Positions 1-6,257 of a stretch of 6,257 bases of DNA are shown here, one piece after another. A program made the position numbers and the translations under genes. Below the pieces are notes generated by a model that saw only the letters and a list, made by a program, of their open reading frames with translations, searched no databases and was not told where the DNA came from. Where the stretch lies: positions 1 through 6,257 of the forward strand of contig USLU01000151.1 of NCBI GenBank assembly GCA_900555635.1, given 5' to 3'. How positions within the stretch are numbered: position 1 is the stretch's first letter; every line of letters begins with the position of its first letter. Origin of the DNA: an uncultured Bacteroides sp. GTDB taxonomy: Bacteria; Bacteroidota; Bacteroidia; Bacteroidales; Bacteroidaceae.

Positions 1-1381
1 CTATGGTTATGGCGGTGATTTCAACAAATACGACGCTTCGGACAACAACTTCAACGATAACGGTTTAATCAGCCCCGACCGCGTGCCTAATCCGCATGCT
101 TATGAAGTAGCTTATTTCTATCAGGATATATGGACTACTCCTGCGGATCTTACCAAAGGTGAAATCAATATCTTCAACGAATATTTCTTCCGCGACCTCT
201 CTGCATATTATATGGAATGGCAATTACTGGCAAACGGGGAAGTAGTGCAAACAGGCATTGTATCCGACCTGAAAGTTGCACCCCAGCAAACTGTGAAAGT
301 GCAAATTCCGTTTAACGTGAAGAATATCTGTCCTTGCAAGGAATTGTTGCTGAATGTGAGCTATAAACTGAAAGCCGCCGAAACGTTGCTGCCGGCAGGA
401 ACGACTATCGCTTACGACCAGTTAAGCATCCGCGACTACAAAGCACCGGAACTGAAACTGGAAAATCAACAGGCTTCCAATATTCCGGTTATCGTGCCCA
501 GTATTTTGGACAACGACCGCAATTACCTGATTGTGAAAGGTGAAAACTTCTCTATGGACTTCAATAAGCACAATGGTTACCTTTGTCGCTACGACGTCAA
601 TGGTATGCAAATGATGGAAGACGGCAGCGCATTGACTCCTAACTTCTGGCGTGCACCGACCGACAATGATTTCGGAGCCGGACTGCAACATAAATATGCT
701 GCATGGAAGAATCCGGAGCTGAAACTGACTTCTCTAAAACATGCTATTGAAAACGATCAGGCAGTGGTTCGTGCTGAATATGATATGAAATCGATAGGTG
801 GAACATTGTCACTGACTTATACTATTAATAATAAAGGTGCAGTGAAGGTTACGCAGAAGATGGTGGCAGACAAGAGCAAGAAGGTTTCTGAAATGTTCCG
901 CTTCGGTATGCAAATGCGTATGCCTGTCAACTTCAATGAGGTGGAGTACTACGGCCGTGGTCCGGGAGAAAACTATGCTGACCGTAACCACGGAGCCATG
1001 CTAGGCAAATACCGCCAGACAATAGAAGAACAATTCTATCCTTACATCCGCCCGCAGGAAACCGGAACCAAAACGGATATCCGCTGGTGGAGACTTCTGA
1101 ACATTAGTGGTAACGGATTGCAATTCATATCGGATGCTCCTTTCTCTGCTTCTGCCCTGAATTATACCATCGAGTCATTGGATGACGGTGACGGTAAAGA
1201 TCAACGTCACTCACCGGAAGTAGAAAAGGCAGACTTCACCAATTTCTGTATCGATAAGGCACAAGCAGGGCTTGCTTGTGTGAACAGTTGGGGAGCTATA
1301 CCACTGGAAAAATACCGTCTTCCTTACCAAGATTATGAGTTAAGTTTTATTATGACTCCTGTATATCATAAAATAAAGTAA
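1..1381 (+). CDS. lacZ: Beta-galactosidase, GH2 family, C-terminal part (5'-truncated by window edge)
   Basis: This is the last 459 codons of a glycoside hydrolase family 2 beta-galactosidase, which hydrolyses terminal beta-D-galactosides. The reading frame is open from base 2, so the gene starts upstream; the GTG at 83 is an internal Val codon. In partial numbering, residues 4-32 (YGGDF, then NGL, DR and NPH) match the end of the LacZ TIM barrel. F17 and N20 align with E. coli F601 and N604, which help bind the active-site sodium. Residues about 45-140 form the linking beta-sandwich. Residues about 170-455 are the small-chain (domain 5) fold, with WRAPTDNDFG at 216-225, GRGPGENYADR at 318-328 and NSWG at 428-431, whose W430 aligns with substrate-contacting W999. 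The catalytic glutamates lie upstream, out of view. No break or frameshift is visible. The family is secure; the exact substrate is not, because Bacteroides carry many GH2 paralogues, so lacZ is a family-level symbol. Confidence 0.93.
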   Translation, partial: YGYGGDFNKYDASDNNFNDNGLISPDRVPNPHAYEVAYFYQDIWTTPADLTKGEINIFNEYFFRDLSAYYMEWQLLANGEVVQTGIVSDLKVAPQQTVKVQIPFNVKNICPCKELLLNVSYKLKAAETLLPAGTTIAYDQLSIRDYKAPELKLENQQASNIPVIVPSILDNDRNYLIVKGENFSMDFNKHNGYLCRYDVNGMQMMEDGSALTPNFWRAPTDNDFGAGLQHKYAAWKNPELKLTSLKHAIENDQAVVRAEYDMKSIGGTLSLTYTINNKGAVKVTQKMVADKSKKVSEMFRFGMQMRMPVNFNEVEYYGRGPGENYADRNHGAMLGKYRQTIEEQFYPYIRPQETGTKTDIRWWRLLNISGNGLQFISDAPFSASALNYTIESLDDGDGKDQRHSPEVEKADFTNFCIDKAQAGLACVNSWGAIPLEKYRLPYQDYELSFIMTPVYHKIK

Positions 1382-1400
1382 AAAACATAGTTAAAAAACA

Positions 1401-1424
1401 CGGTATCAGAGAACAAGAATACCG
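1401..1424. repeat. Inverted repeat CGGTAT-N12-ATACCG, possible operator
   Basis: Perfect 6-bp arms at 1401-1406 and 1419-1424 are separated by 12 bases, 19 bases after the beta-galactosidase stop and just upstream of the candidate -7 element at 1434. The dyad covers the place where a -33 element would sit, so a dimeric repressor bound here could block the promoter. It could also be a weak RNA hairpin at the end of the upstream transcript, but no T-tract follows directly and the loop is large. The operator role is inference from position only. Confidence 0.35.
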
Positions 1425-1433
1425 AATTTAAAG

Positions 1434-1441
1434 TATTTTTG
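1434..1441 (+). promoter_or_regulatory. Candidate Bacteroides -7 promoter element (TATTTTTG) for the efflux operon
   Basis: TATTTTTG matches the Bacteroides primary-sigma -7 consensus TAnnTTTG exactly and is followed by CAG, a common context for these promoters. Transcription would start near 1444-1448, leaving a leader of about 155-160 bases before the adaptor start codon. No clear TTTG -33 element is seen 19-21 bases upstream, where the sequence is AGAGAACA-like. The promoter may therefore be weak or activator-dependent, as is common in this genus. The call rests on this motif, the intergenic position and the orientation. Confidence 0.5.
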
Positions 1442-1442
1442 C

Positions 1443-1520
1443 AGCCGGAAACTAATTTAACCGAATTAATTTCCGGCCTTTTACGAAATTTTTTTAACCA
1501 TTTTTAGTTTCCGGCTTTTT
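1443..1520 (+). other. Alternative, longer hairpin competing with the 1444-1482 stem
   Basis: The same left arm, GCCGGAAACTAA (1444-1455), is perfectly complementary over 12 bases to TTAGTTTCCGGC (1504-1515), with A1443-T1516 extending it to 13. TTTTT follows at 1516-1520. The stem would enclose the right arm of the shorter hairpin in its 48-base loop, so the two structures cannot coexist. The leader therefore holds two copies of TTTCCGGC followed by T-rich sequence and one copy of the partner. The pairing is read directly; any regulatory switch is inference. Confidence 0.45.
1444..1482 (+). terminator. Hairpin with T-tail: terminator or leader attenuator
   Basis: GCCGGAAA (1444-1451) pairs perfectly with TTTCCGGC (1470-1477). 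Inside, after one C/A mismatch, TAATT (1453-1457) pairs with AATTA (1464-1468), closing a six-base loop. CTTTT follows at 1478-1482. The shape suits an intrinsic terminator for the upstream beta-galactosidase transcript. Because it begins at about the predicted start site of the next promoter, it could also form at the 5' end of the efflux mRNA and act as an attenuator or stabilising cap. The T-tail is short, so termination strength is uncertain. Confidence 0.55.
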
Positions 1521-1603
1521 CTTCCTTAACCCCCTTAATCTATATGGACGAACAGCACACTGGCAACAAACGCATTAAATTAAAAAACAGATATTTATTA
1601 AGT

Positions 1604-2779
1604 ATGAAAAGTAGAATTGTTTTATTTGCATTTTGCGTAGCCCTCTTGTCTAGTTGTGGCAATAAGGGCAATGACACAGGAAAGGCTCCTGAATATGCAG
1701 TACAAGAGTTACAAAAAACAACTGCCAATTTAACAACCGCTTATCCGGCTACAATCAAAGGTAAACAAGATGTAGAAATCCGCCCCCAAGTATCGGGCTT
1801 CATCACGAAACTGTGTGTAGACGAAGGAGCAACTGTACGTAAGGGACAAGTGTTGTTCATTGTTGACCCGACTCAATATGAAGCAGCCGTACGCACTGCC
1901 AAAGCAGCAGTTGCTACAGCCGAAGCAGCAGTGAGCACTCAACAAATGACGTATGACAATAAGAAAGAGTTGAACAAGAAGCAAATTATCAGTGACTATG
2001 ACCTGGCAATGGCAGAAAACTCTCTGGCACAAACCAAAGCACAGTTGGCACAGGCAAAAGCACAACTGACCACTGCTCAACAGAACTTGTCATTCACACA
2101 AGTTAAAAGCCCGTCAGATGGTGTTATCAACGATATTCCTTATCGTATAGGGGCACTAGTAAGCCCTTCTATCGCTACACCGATGACTACCGTATCCGAA
2201 ATTGACGAAGTATACGTATACTTCTCAATGACAGAAAAGGAATTGCTGGCAATGACCAAGTCCGGTAGCACAATCAAAGAAGAAATCAGCAAGATACCGA
2301 CTATCAAACTGCAACTAATCGACGGTTCCACATACGATGTAGATGGAAAAGTAGACGCTATCACAGGCGTTATCGACCAATCTACCGGTTCGGTAAGCAT
2401 TCGTGCTATCTTCCCGAATAAGGAACATGTATTGCGTAGTGGAGGCACGGCAAACGCTCTGATTCCTTATACCATGGAGAATGTAATCACTATACCGCAG
2501 TCTGCAACAGTAGAAATCCAGGATAAGAAGTTCGTTTATGTTCTGCAACCGGACAACACAGTGAAATATACAGAAATCAAAATCTTTAATCTGGATAACG
2601 GGAAAGAGTACTTGGTTACTTCCGGTTTGAATTCAGGAGATAAAATTGTAATCGAAGGAGTACAAAACCTGAAAGATGGCCAGAAGGTTCAACCTATCAC
2701 ACCAGCGCAGAAAGAAGCAAACTATCAACAACATTTGAAAGACCAACGCGACGGTAATTTAGCCACAGCCTTCAACTAA
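1604..2779 (+). CDS. RND efflux periplasmic adaptor (membrane fusion protein), AcrA/HlyD type lipoprotein
   Basis: This 391-residue adaptor links an inner-membrane RND pump to an outer-membrane channel. Residues 1-18 are a lipoprotein signal peptide: K2 and R4, a hydrophobic core, then LSSC with lipidation at C18, which fixes the start at 1604. The in-frame ATG at 1544 would add 20 polar residues before the signal. Residues about 55-90 and 163-197 are the two lipoyl halves (VEIRPQVSGFI; VKSPSDGVI). They flank an Ala/Gln/Lys-rich coiled-coil hairpin at 93-162. The beta-barrel spans about 200-290 with RAIFPN at 267-272, and the membrane-proximal domain about 292-365. The polar C-terminal tail (366-391) is short. 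At the hairpin tip, L123 and S130 keep the AcrA L132/S139 spacing of the channel-binding RLS motif, but the Arg position is N119. The gene lies 15 bases upstream of the pump gene, so the two are almost certainly co-transcribed. No Shine-Dalgarno sequence is seen; the start region is AT-rich. Confidence 0.95.
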   Translation: MKSRIVLFAFCVALLSSCGNKGNDTGKAPEYAVQELQKTTANLTTAYPATIKGKQDVEIRPQVSGFITKLCVDEGATVRKGQVLFIVDPTQYEAAVRTAKAAVATAEAAVSTQQMTYDNKKELNKKQIISDYDLAMAENSLAQTKAQLAQAKAQLTTAQQNLSFTQVKSPSDGVINDIPYRIGALVSPSIATPMTTVSEIDEVYVYFSMTEKELLAMTKSGSTIKEEISKIPTIKLQLIDGSTYDVDGKVDAITGVIDQSTGSVSIRAIFPNKEHVLRSGGTANALIPYTMENVITIPQSATVEIQDKKFVYVLQPDNTVKYTEIKIFNLDNGKEYLVTSGLNSGDKIVIEGVQNLKDGQKVQPITPAQKEANYQQHLKDQRDGNLATAFN

Positions 2780-2794
2780 TAATCAGATAATCAT

Positions 2795-5700
2795 ATGAAA
2801 TTAGATAGATTTATTAACCGTCCGGTACTATCAACCGTTATTTCTATCCTGATAGTCATCCTGGGGGCTATCGGATTGGCGACACTGCCTATCACGCAGT
2901 ATCCGGACATCGCGCCTCCTACCGTTTCGGTAAGAGCCACCTATACGGGAGCCAGTGCATCGACCGTATTGAATTCCGTGATTGCTCCATTGGAGGAACA
3001 GATCAACGGTGTAGAAAACATGATGTATATGACCTCAACTGCGTCAAACACAGGTTCCGGTGAGATATCCATATATTTTAAACAAGGAACAGACCCGGAC
3101 ATGGCCGCTGTCAATGTACAAAACCGTGTCTCTATGGCACAAGGTCTGTTGCCTGCCGAAGTAACTAAAGTCGGTGTAACCACCCAAAAACGCCAGACTT
3201 CCATGCTGGTAGTATTCTCTCTATATGACGAGACAGATACATATAGCGAATCATTTATTGAAAACTATGCTAAAATCAACCTAATCCCACAAGTACAACG
3301 TGTTCAAGGTGTAGGTGATGCTAACGTTTTGGGTCAGGATTATTCTATGCGTATCTGGTTACGACCGGACGTCATGGCACAATACAAGCTCGTACCTAGT
3401 GATGTTTCCACTGCTCTGGCAGAACAAAATGTCGAAGCAGCTCCAGGACAGTTCGGTGAACGAAGTAACCAAACTTTCCAATATACTATCCGCTATAAAG
3501 GACGTTTGCAACAGCCTGAAGAGTTTGAAAATATCGTTATCAAATCTCTTCCTGACGGTGAAGTACTCCGTCTGAAAGATATAGCAGAAATTCAGCTGGA
3601 CCGTTTGGGATATAACTTTACCAACCGGGTAGACGGCCACAAATCTGTGACTTGTATCGTATACCAGATGGCAGGAACCAATGCGACACAGACCATCAGT
3701 GATATTGAAGCATTGTTGGATGAAGCATCAAAAACGTTACCTACCGGATTGAAACTGAACATCTCCATGAATGCCAACGACTTCCTCTTCGCTTCTATCC
3801 ATGAAGTATTGAAGACGTTGATCGAAGCTTTTATCCTGGTGTTTATCGTAGTGTATATCTTCTTGCAGGATTTACGTTCGACATTGATTCCGACTATTGC
3901 CATTCCGGTAGCTCTGATCGGTACTTTCTTCATCCTGTCCCTGGTAGGATTCAGTTTGAACTTGTTGACGTTATGTGCGCTCGTGCTTGCTATTGCGATT
4001 GTGGTCGACGATGCGATTGTGGTCGTCGAGGGTGTGCATGCCAAGCTTGACCAAGGTTATACATCTGCCCGTCTGGCTTCTATCGATGCCATGAATGAAT
4101 TGGGTGGTGCTATCGTATCTATTACGTTGGTCATGATGGCTGTATTCGTTCCGGTAAGTTTCATGGGAGGTACAGCAGGAACATTCTATCGTCAGTTCGG
4201 TATGACTATGGCTATCGCTATCGGTCTGTCTGCATTGAACGCATTGACTTTGAGTCCGGCTTTGTGCGCCGTTCTTCTGAAACCTCACAAAAAAGAAGAT
4301 GGAACAACGGAAGACTCCACATTGAAAGAACGTATGAAAGTAGCCTATACGGCAGCCCATACAACTATGATCAACAGATATACCGAAGCTATCGGGAAGA
4401 TGTTGCATCCGGGAATTACACTTACTTTCACGCTTATTGCCATTCTCGGCATGATCTTTGGTTTGTTCAGTATCAATCCGATAGTTACTGCTATTTTCGT
4501 AGTGCTTAGTGTTCTGGCACTGATTGGAATGAGTACGAAGAAGTTTAAAAACAGATTCAACGATACATACGAATCAATCCTGAAACGTTATAAGAAACGA
4601 GTACTGTTCTTTATCCAGAAGAAATGGTTGTCTATGGGATTAGTTGTCGCTTCCATTGCGATACTTGTATTCTTCATGAACACCACCCCGACAGGTATGG
4701 TACCTAATGAAGATACCGGAACACTGATGGGAGCAGTAACATTACCTCCGGGTACTTCTCAAGACCGTTCCGAAGAGATTTTGGCACGTGTAGACAGTCT
4801 GATCGCTTCCGATCCTGCGGTATTGTCACGTACTATGATTTCCGGATTCAGCTTTATCGGTGGTCAGGGACCTTCCTATGGTTCTTTCATTATCAAACTG
4901 AAAGACTGGGACGAACGTTCCATGATACAGAATTCAGACGTTGTGGTCGGCTCCTTATATATGCGTGCACAGAAGATTATCAAAGAAGCACAAGTATTGT
5001 TCTTCGCTCCTCCTATGATCCCGGGTTACTCGGCATCTACGGATATTGAAGTGAATATGCAGGATAAGACCGGTGGTGATCTGAACAAATTCTTCGATGT
5101 GGTTAATGATTATACGGCAGCATTGGAAGCACGTCCGGAAATTAATTCAGCAAAGACTTCCTTCAACCCGAATTTCCCGCAATACATGATTGACATTGAT
5201 GCGGCAGCTTGTAAAAAAGCTGGCATCAGCCCGAGCGATATCCTCACTACTATGCAAGGATATTACGGAGGTTTGTACGCATCCAACTTCAATCGTTTCG
5301 GTAAGATGTATCGTGTTATGATTCAGTCAGATCCGTTATCACGCAAAAACCTGGAATCTTTAAAAAATATCAAGGTGCGTAATAGTGCAGGCGAGATGGC
5401 CCCGATTGCCCAGTTCATTTCTGTGGAGAAAGTATATGGTCCGGATATTATTAGTCGTTTCAACCTTTATACCTCTATGAAAGTAATGGTAGCTCCGGCA
5501 AGTGGTTATACATCCGGTCAGGCATTGACGGCTCTTGCCGAAGTTGCTCAAGAAAACCTGCCTACCGGTTATACGTATGAACTAGGAGGTATGGCGCGTG
5601 AAGAGGCTCAAAGTAGCGGAAGTGCTACCGGACTGATTTTTGTACTCTGTTTTGTATTCGTTTACTTATTGTTGAGTGCACAGTACGAAAGTTACATTCT

Positions 5701-6226
5701 TCCATTGGCTGTATTATTATCCATTCCGTTCGGTCTGTTAGGCAGTTTCCTGTTTGTGAATGGTGTAAGTGCTATCGGTAATATTTCGGCATTGAAGATG
5801 ATTCTGGGTACGATGTCAAACAATATCTATATGCAGATCGCGTTAATCATGTTGATGGGTCTGTTGGCGAAGAATGCCATCTTGATCGTAGAGTTCGCCC
5901 TAGATCGTCGCAAGATGGGTATGAGTATCACTTGGGCAGCTGTATTGGGTGCCGGTGCTCGTCTCCGCCCGATTCTGATGACATCATTGGCGATGGTAGT
6001 CGGTTTGCTTCCGTTGATGTTTGCCTTCGGTGTAGGTGCCCACGGTAACCGTACACTAGGTACTGCCTCTATCGGTGGTATGTTAATCGGTATGATTTGC
6101 CAAATTTTCATCGTTCCTGCCTTGTTTGTTATCTTCCAGTATCTGCAAGAGAAAGTTAAACCGATGGAATGGGAAGATATTGACAATGCAGATGCCGTAA
6201 CAGAGATTGAACAATACGCTAAATAA
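2795..6226 (+). CDS. RND multidrug efflux pump, inner-membrane permease, AcrB/HAE1 family
   Basis: This is a proton-driven trimeric drug exporter of 1143 residues, against about 1050 for E. coli AcrB. TM1 is about 11-30; two large periplasmic regions (about 31-338 and 629-941) form the porter and docking domains. The proton-relay residues are all present: D405-D406 in TM4 (VVDDAIVVVE), K1026 in TM10 (LLAKNAILIVEF), and R1056 with T1063 in RLRPILMTSLA. Deep-pocket phenylalanines F685, F687 and F698 match AcrB F615, F617 and F628, while positions of F136, F178 and F610 are M137, L179 and T680. The extra length lies mainly between TM6 and TM7: residues 488-642 span 155 where AcrB has 81, adding hydrophobic segments at about 541-559 and 562-579. 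About 14 more residues lie in the TM9-TM10 loop near 989-1006. No frameshift is evident. Start ATG 2795 matches the AcrB N-terminus (FINRPV). Family is certain; substrates cannot be read from sequence. Confidence 0.97.
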   Translation: MKLDRFINRPVLSTVISILIVILGAIGLATLPITQYPDIAPPTVSVRATYTGASASTVLNSVIAPLEEQINGVENMMYMTSTASNTGSGEISIYFKQGTDPDMAAVNVQNRVSMAQGLLPAEVTKVGVTTQKRQTSMLVVFSLYDETDTYSESFIENYAKINLIPQVQRVQGVGDANVLGQDYSMRIWLRPDVMAQYKLVPSDVSTALAEQNVEAAPGQFGERSNQTFQYTIRYKGRLQQPEEFENIVIKSLPDGEVLRLKDIAEIQLDRLGYNFTNRVDGHKSVTCIVYQMAGTNATQTISDIEALLDEASKTLPTGLKLNISMNANDFLFASIHEVLKTLIEAFILVFIVVYIFLQDLRSTLIPTIAIPVALIGTFFILSLVGFSLNLLTLCALVLAIAIVVDDAIVVVEGVHAKLDQGYTSARLASIDAMNELGGAIVSITLVMMAVFVPVSFMGGTAGTFYRQFGMTMAIAIGLSALNALTLSPALCAVLLKPHKKEDGTTEDSTLKERMKVAYTAAHTTMINRYTEAIGKMLHPGITLTFTLIAILGMIFGLFSINPIVTAIFVVLSVLALIGMSTKKFKNRFNDTYESILKRYKKRVLFFIQKKWLSMGLVVASIAILVFFMNTTPTGMVPNEDTGTLMGAVTLPPGTSQDRSEEILARVDSLIASDPAVLSRTMISGFSFIGGQGPSYGSFIIKLKDWDERSMIQNSDVVVGSLYMRAQKIIKEAQVLFFAPPMIPGYSASTDIEVNMQDKTGGDLNKFFDVVNDYTAALEARPEINSAKTSFNPNFPQYMIDIDAAACKKAGISPSDILTTMQGYYGGLYASNFNRFGKMYRVMIQSDPLSRKNLESLKNIKVRNSAGEMAPIAQFISVEKVYGPDIISRFNLYTSMKVMVAPASGYTSGQALTALAEVAQENLPTGYTYELGGMAREEAQSSGSATGLIFVLCFVFVYLLLSAQYESYILPLAVLLSIPFGLLGSFLFVNGVSAIGNISALKMILGTMSNNIYMQIALIMLMGLLAKNAILIVEFALDRRKMGMSITWAAVLGAGARLRPILMTSLAMVVGLLPLMFAFGVGAHGNRTLGTASIGGMLIGMICQIFIVPALFVIFQYLQEKVKPMEWEDIDNADAVTEIEQYAK

Positions 6227-6257
6227 TGAAATTCGATATGAAGAAACAGATTCTATA
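6226..6257 (+). CDS. Start of next operon gene, probably TolC/OprM-like outer-membrane efflux channel (3'-truncated)
   Basis: An ATG at 6226 shares its A with the pump stop codon (TAATG), and a second in-frame ATG lies at 6238. The visible peptide is MKFDMKKQIL, or MKKQIL from the second start. The Lys-rich beginning followed by hydrophobic residues is what the start of an exported protein's signal peptide looks like. In Bacteroidota operons of this type, the gene after the adaptor and pump is usually the outer-membrane channel, so that product is inferred from order alone. The overlap suggests translational coupling to the pump. Only ten codons are visible, so identity is not proven. Confidence 0.5.
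   Translation, partial: MKFDMKKQIL

Noticed and set aside
83..1381. GTG at 83 as the start of a 432-residue gene
   Set aside because: The same frame is open back to base 2 and encodes conserved LacZ sequence (YGGDF, NGL, DR), so the GTG is an internal Val codon of a truncated gene.
1421..1467. Direct repeat ACCGAATT at 1421-1428 and 1460-1467
   Set aside because: Eight AT-rich bases in a short AT-rich spacer can recur by chance; the second copy is already explained by the hairpin loop and arm.
1457..1531. Three copies of TTAACC (1457, 1494, 1526) as possible regulator sites
   Set aside because: Spacing is irregular (37 and 32 bases) and the motif is short in an AT-rich region, so it does not stand above background.
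1544..1603. ATG at 1544 as the adaptor start
   Set aside because: It would place 20 polar, charged residues ahead of a well-formed lipoprotein signal peptide; the ATG at 1604 gives a signal of normal length with the lipobox Cys at residue 18.
1730..2548. Reverse-strand open frames opposite the adaptor gene (1730-2080, 2140-2448, 2315-2548)
   Set aside because: They lie wholly opposite a well-conserved coding region, overlap one another and show no domain or signal features; they are by-products of codon use on the other strand.
3592..4408. Reverse-strand open frames of 145-150 codons opposite the pump gene
   Set aside because: The Ser/Thr/His-rich low-complexity translations mirror the membrane-segment codons of the pump and have no recognisable motif or separate promoter.
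5827..6186. Reverse-strand open frame of 119 codons near the pump 3' end
   Set aside because: It is fully antisense to the conserved TM10-TM12 region, with no recognisable family.
1..6257. CRISPR arrays, tRNA or rRNA genes, insertion sequences
   Set aside because: The window is filled by three long coding regions and one 222-base spacer; no repeat-spacer pattern, cloverleaf, transposase or terminal repeats were seen.

Overview
The window looks like a Bacteroidales chromosome segment, most likely Bacteroides. Three things point there: a Bacteroides-type -7 promoter element (TAnnTTTG) ahead of the second gene, AT-rich start regions without a clear Shine-Dalgarno sequence, and proteins of Bacteroidota character (a long GH2 beta-galactosidase and an AcrAB-type efflux pair whose adaptor is a lipoprotein). 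Everything identified reads on the + strand. The genus is inferred from these features and was not tested by any search.

Layout: (1) bases 1-1381 are the 3' part of a GH2 beta-galactosidase, covering the end of the catalytic barrel, the linking beta-sandwich and the complete small-chain domain. (2) Bases 1382-1603 are a 222-base intergenic leader. It holds an inverted repeat (CGGTAT-N12-ATACCG), a candidate -7 element (1434-1441), and a GCCGGAAA segment that can pair with either of two downstream TTTCCGGC copies, giving two mutually exclusive T-tailed hairpins. (3) Bases 1604-2779 encode a lipoprotein periplasmic adaptor (membrane fusion protein, AcrA/HlyD type). (4) Bases 2795-6226 encode a 1143-residue inner-membrane RND drug/proton antiporter (AcrB/HAE1 type). 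(5) An ATG overlapping the RND stop (6226) begins another gene that leaves the window after about ten codons; by position it is probably the TolC/OprM-like outer-membrane channel.

Together genes 3-5 look like a standard adaptor-pump-channel operon for tripartite efflux across both membranes. The beta-galactosidase is a separate carbohydrate gene that ends before the efflux promoter and has no evident functional link to the pump.

I do not see a wholly new system. The most unusual features are in the pump. It carries about 74 extra residues between TM6 and TM7 with two additional hydrophobic helices, which may derive from duplication of the pre-TM7/TM7 segment. It also has a roughly 14-residue insert in the TM9-TM10 loop and an altered set of aromatic drug-pocket residues. 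The leader with two alternative hairpins is the most interesting non-coding element.
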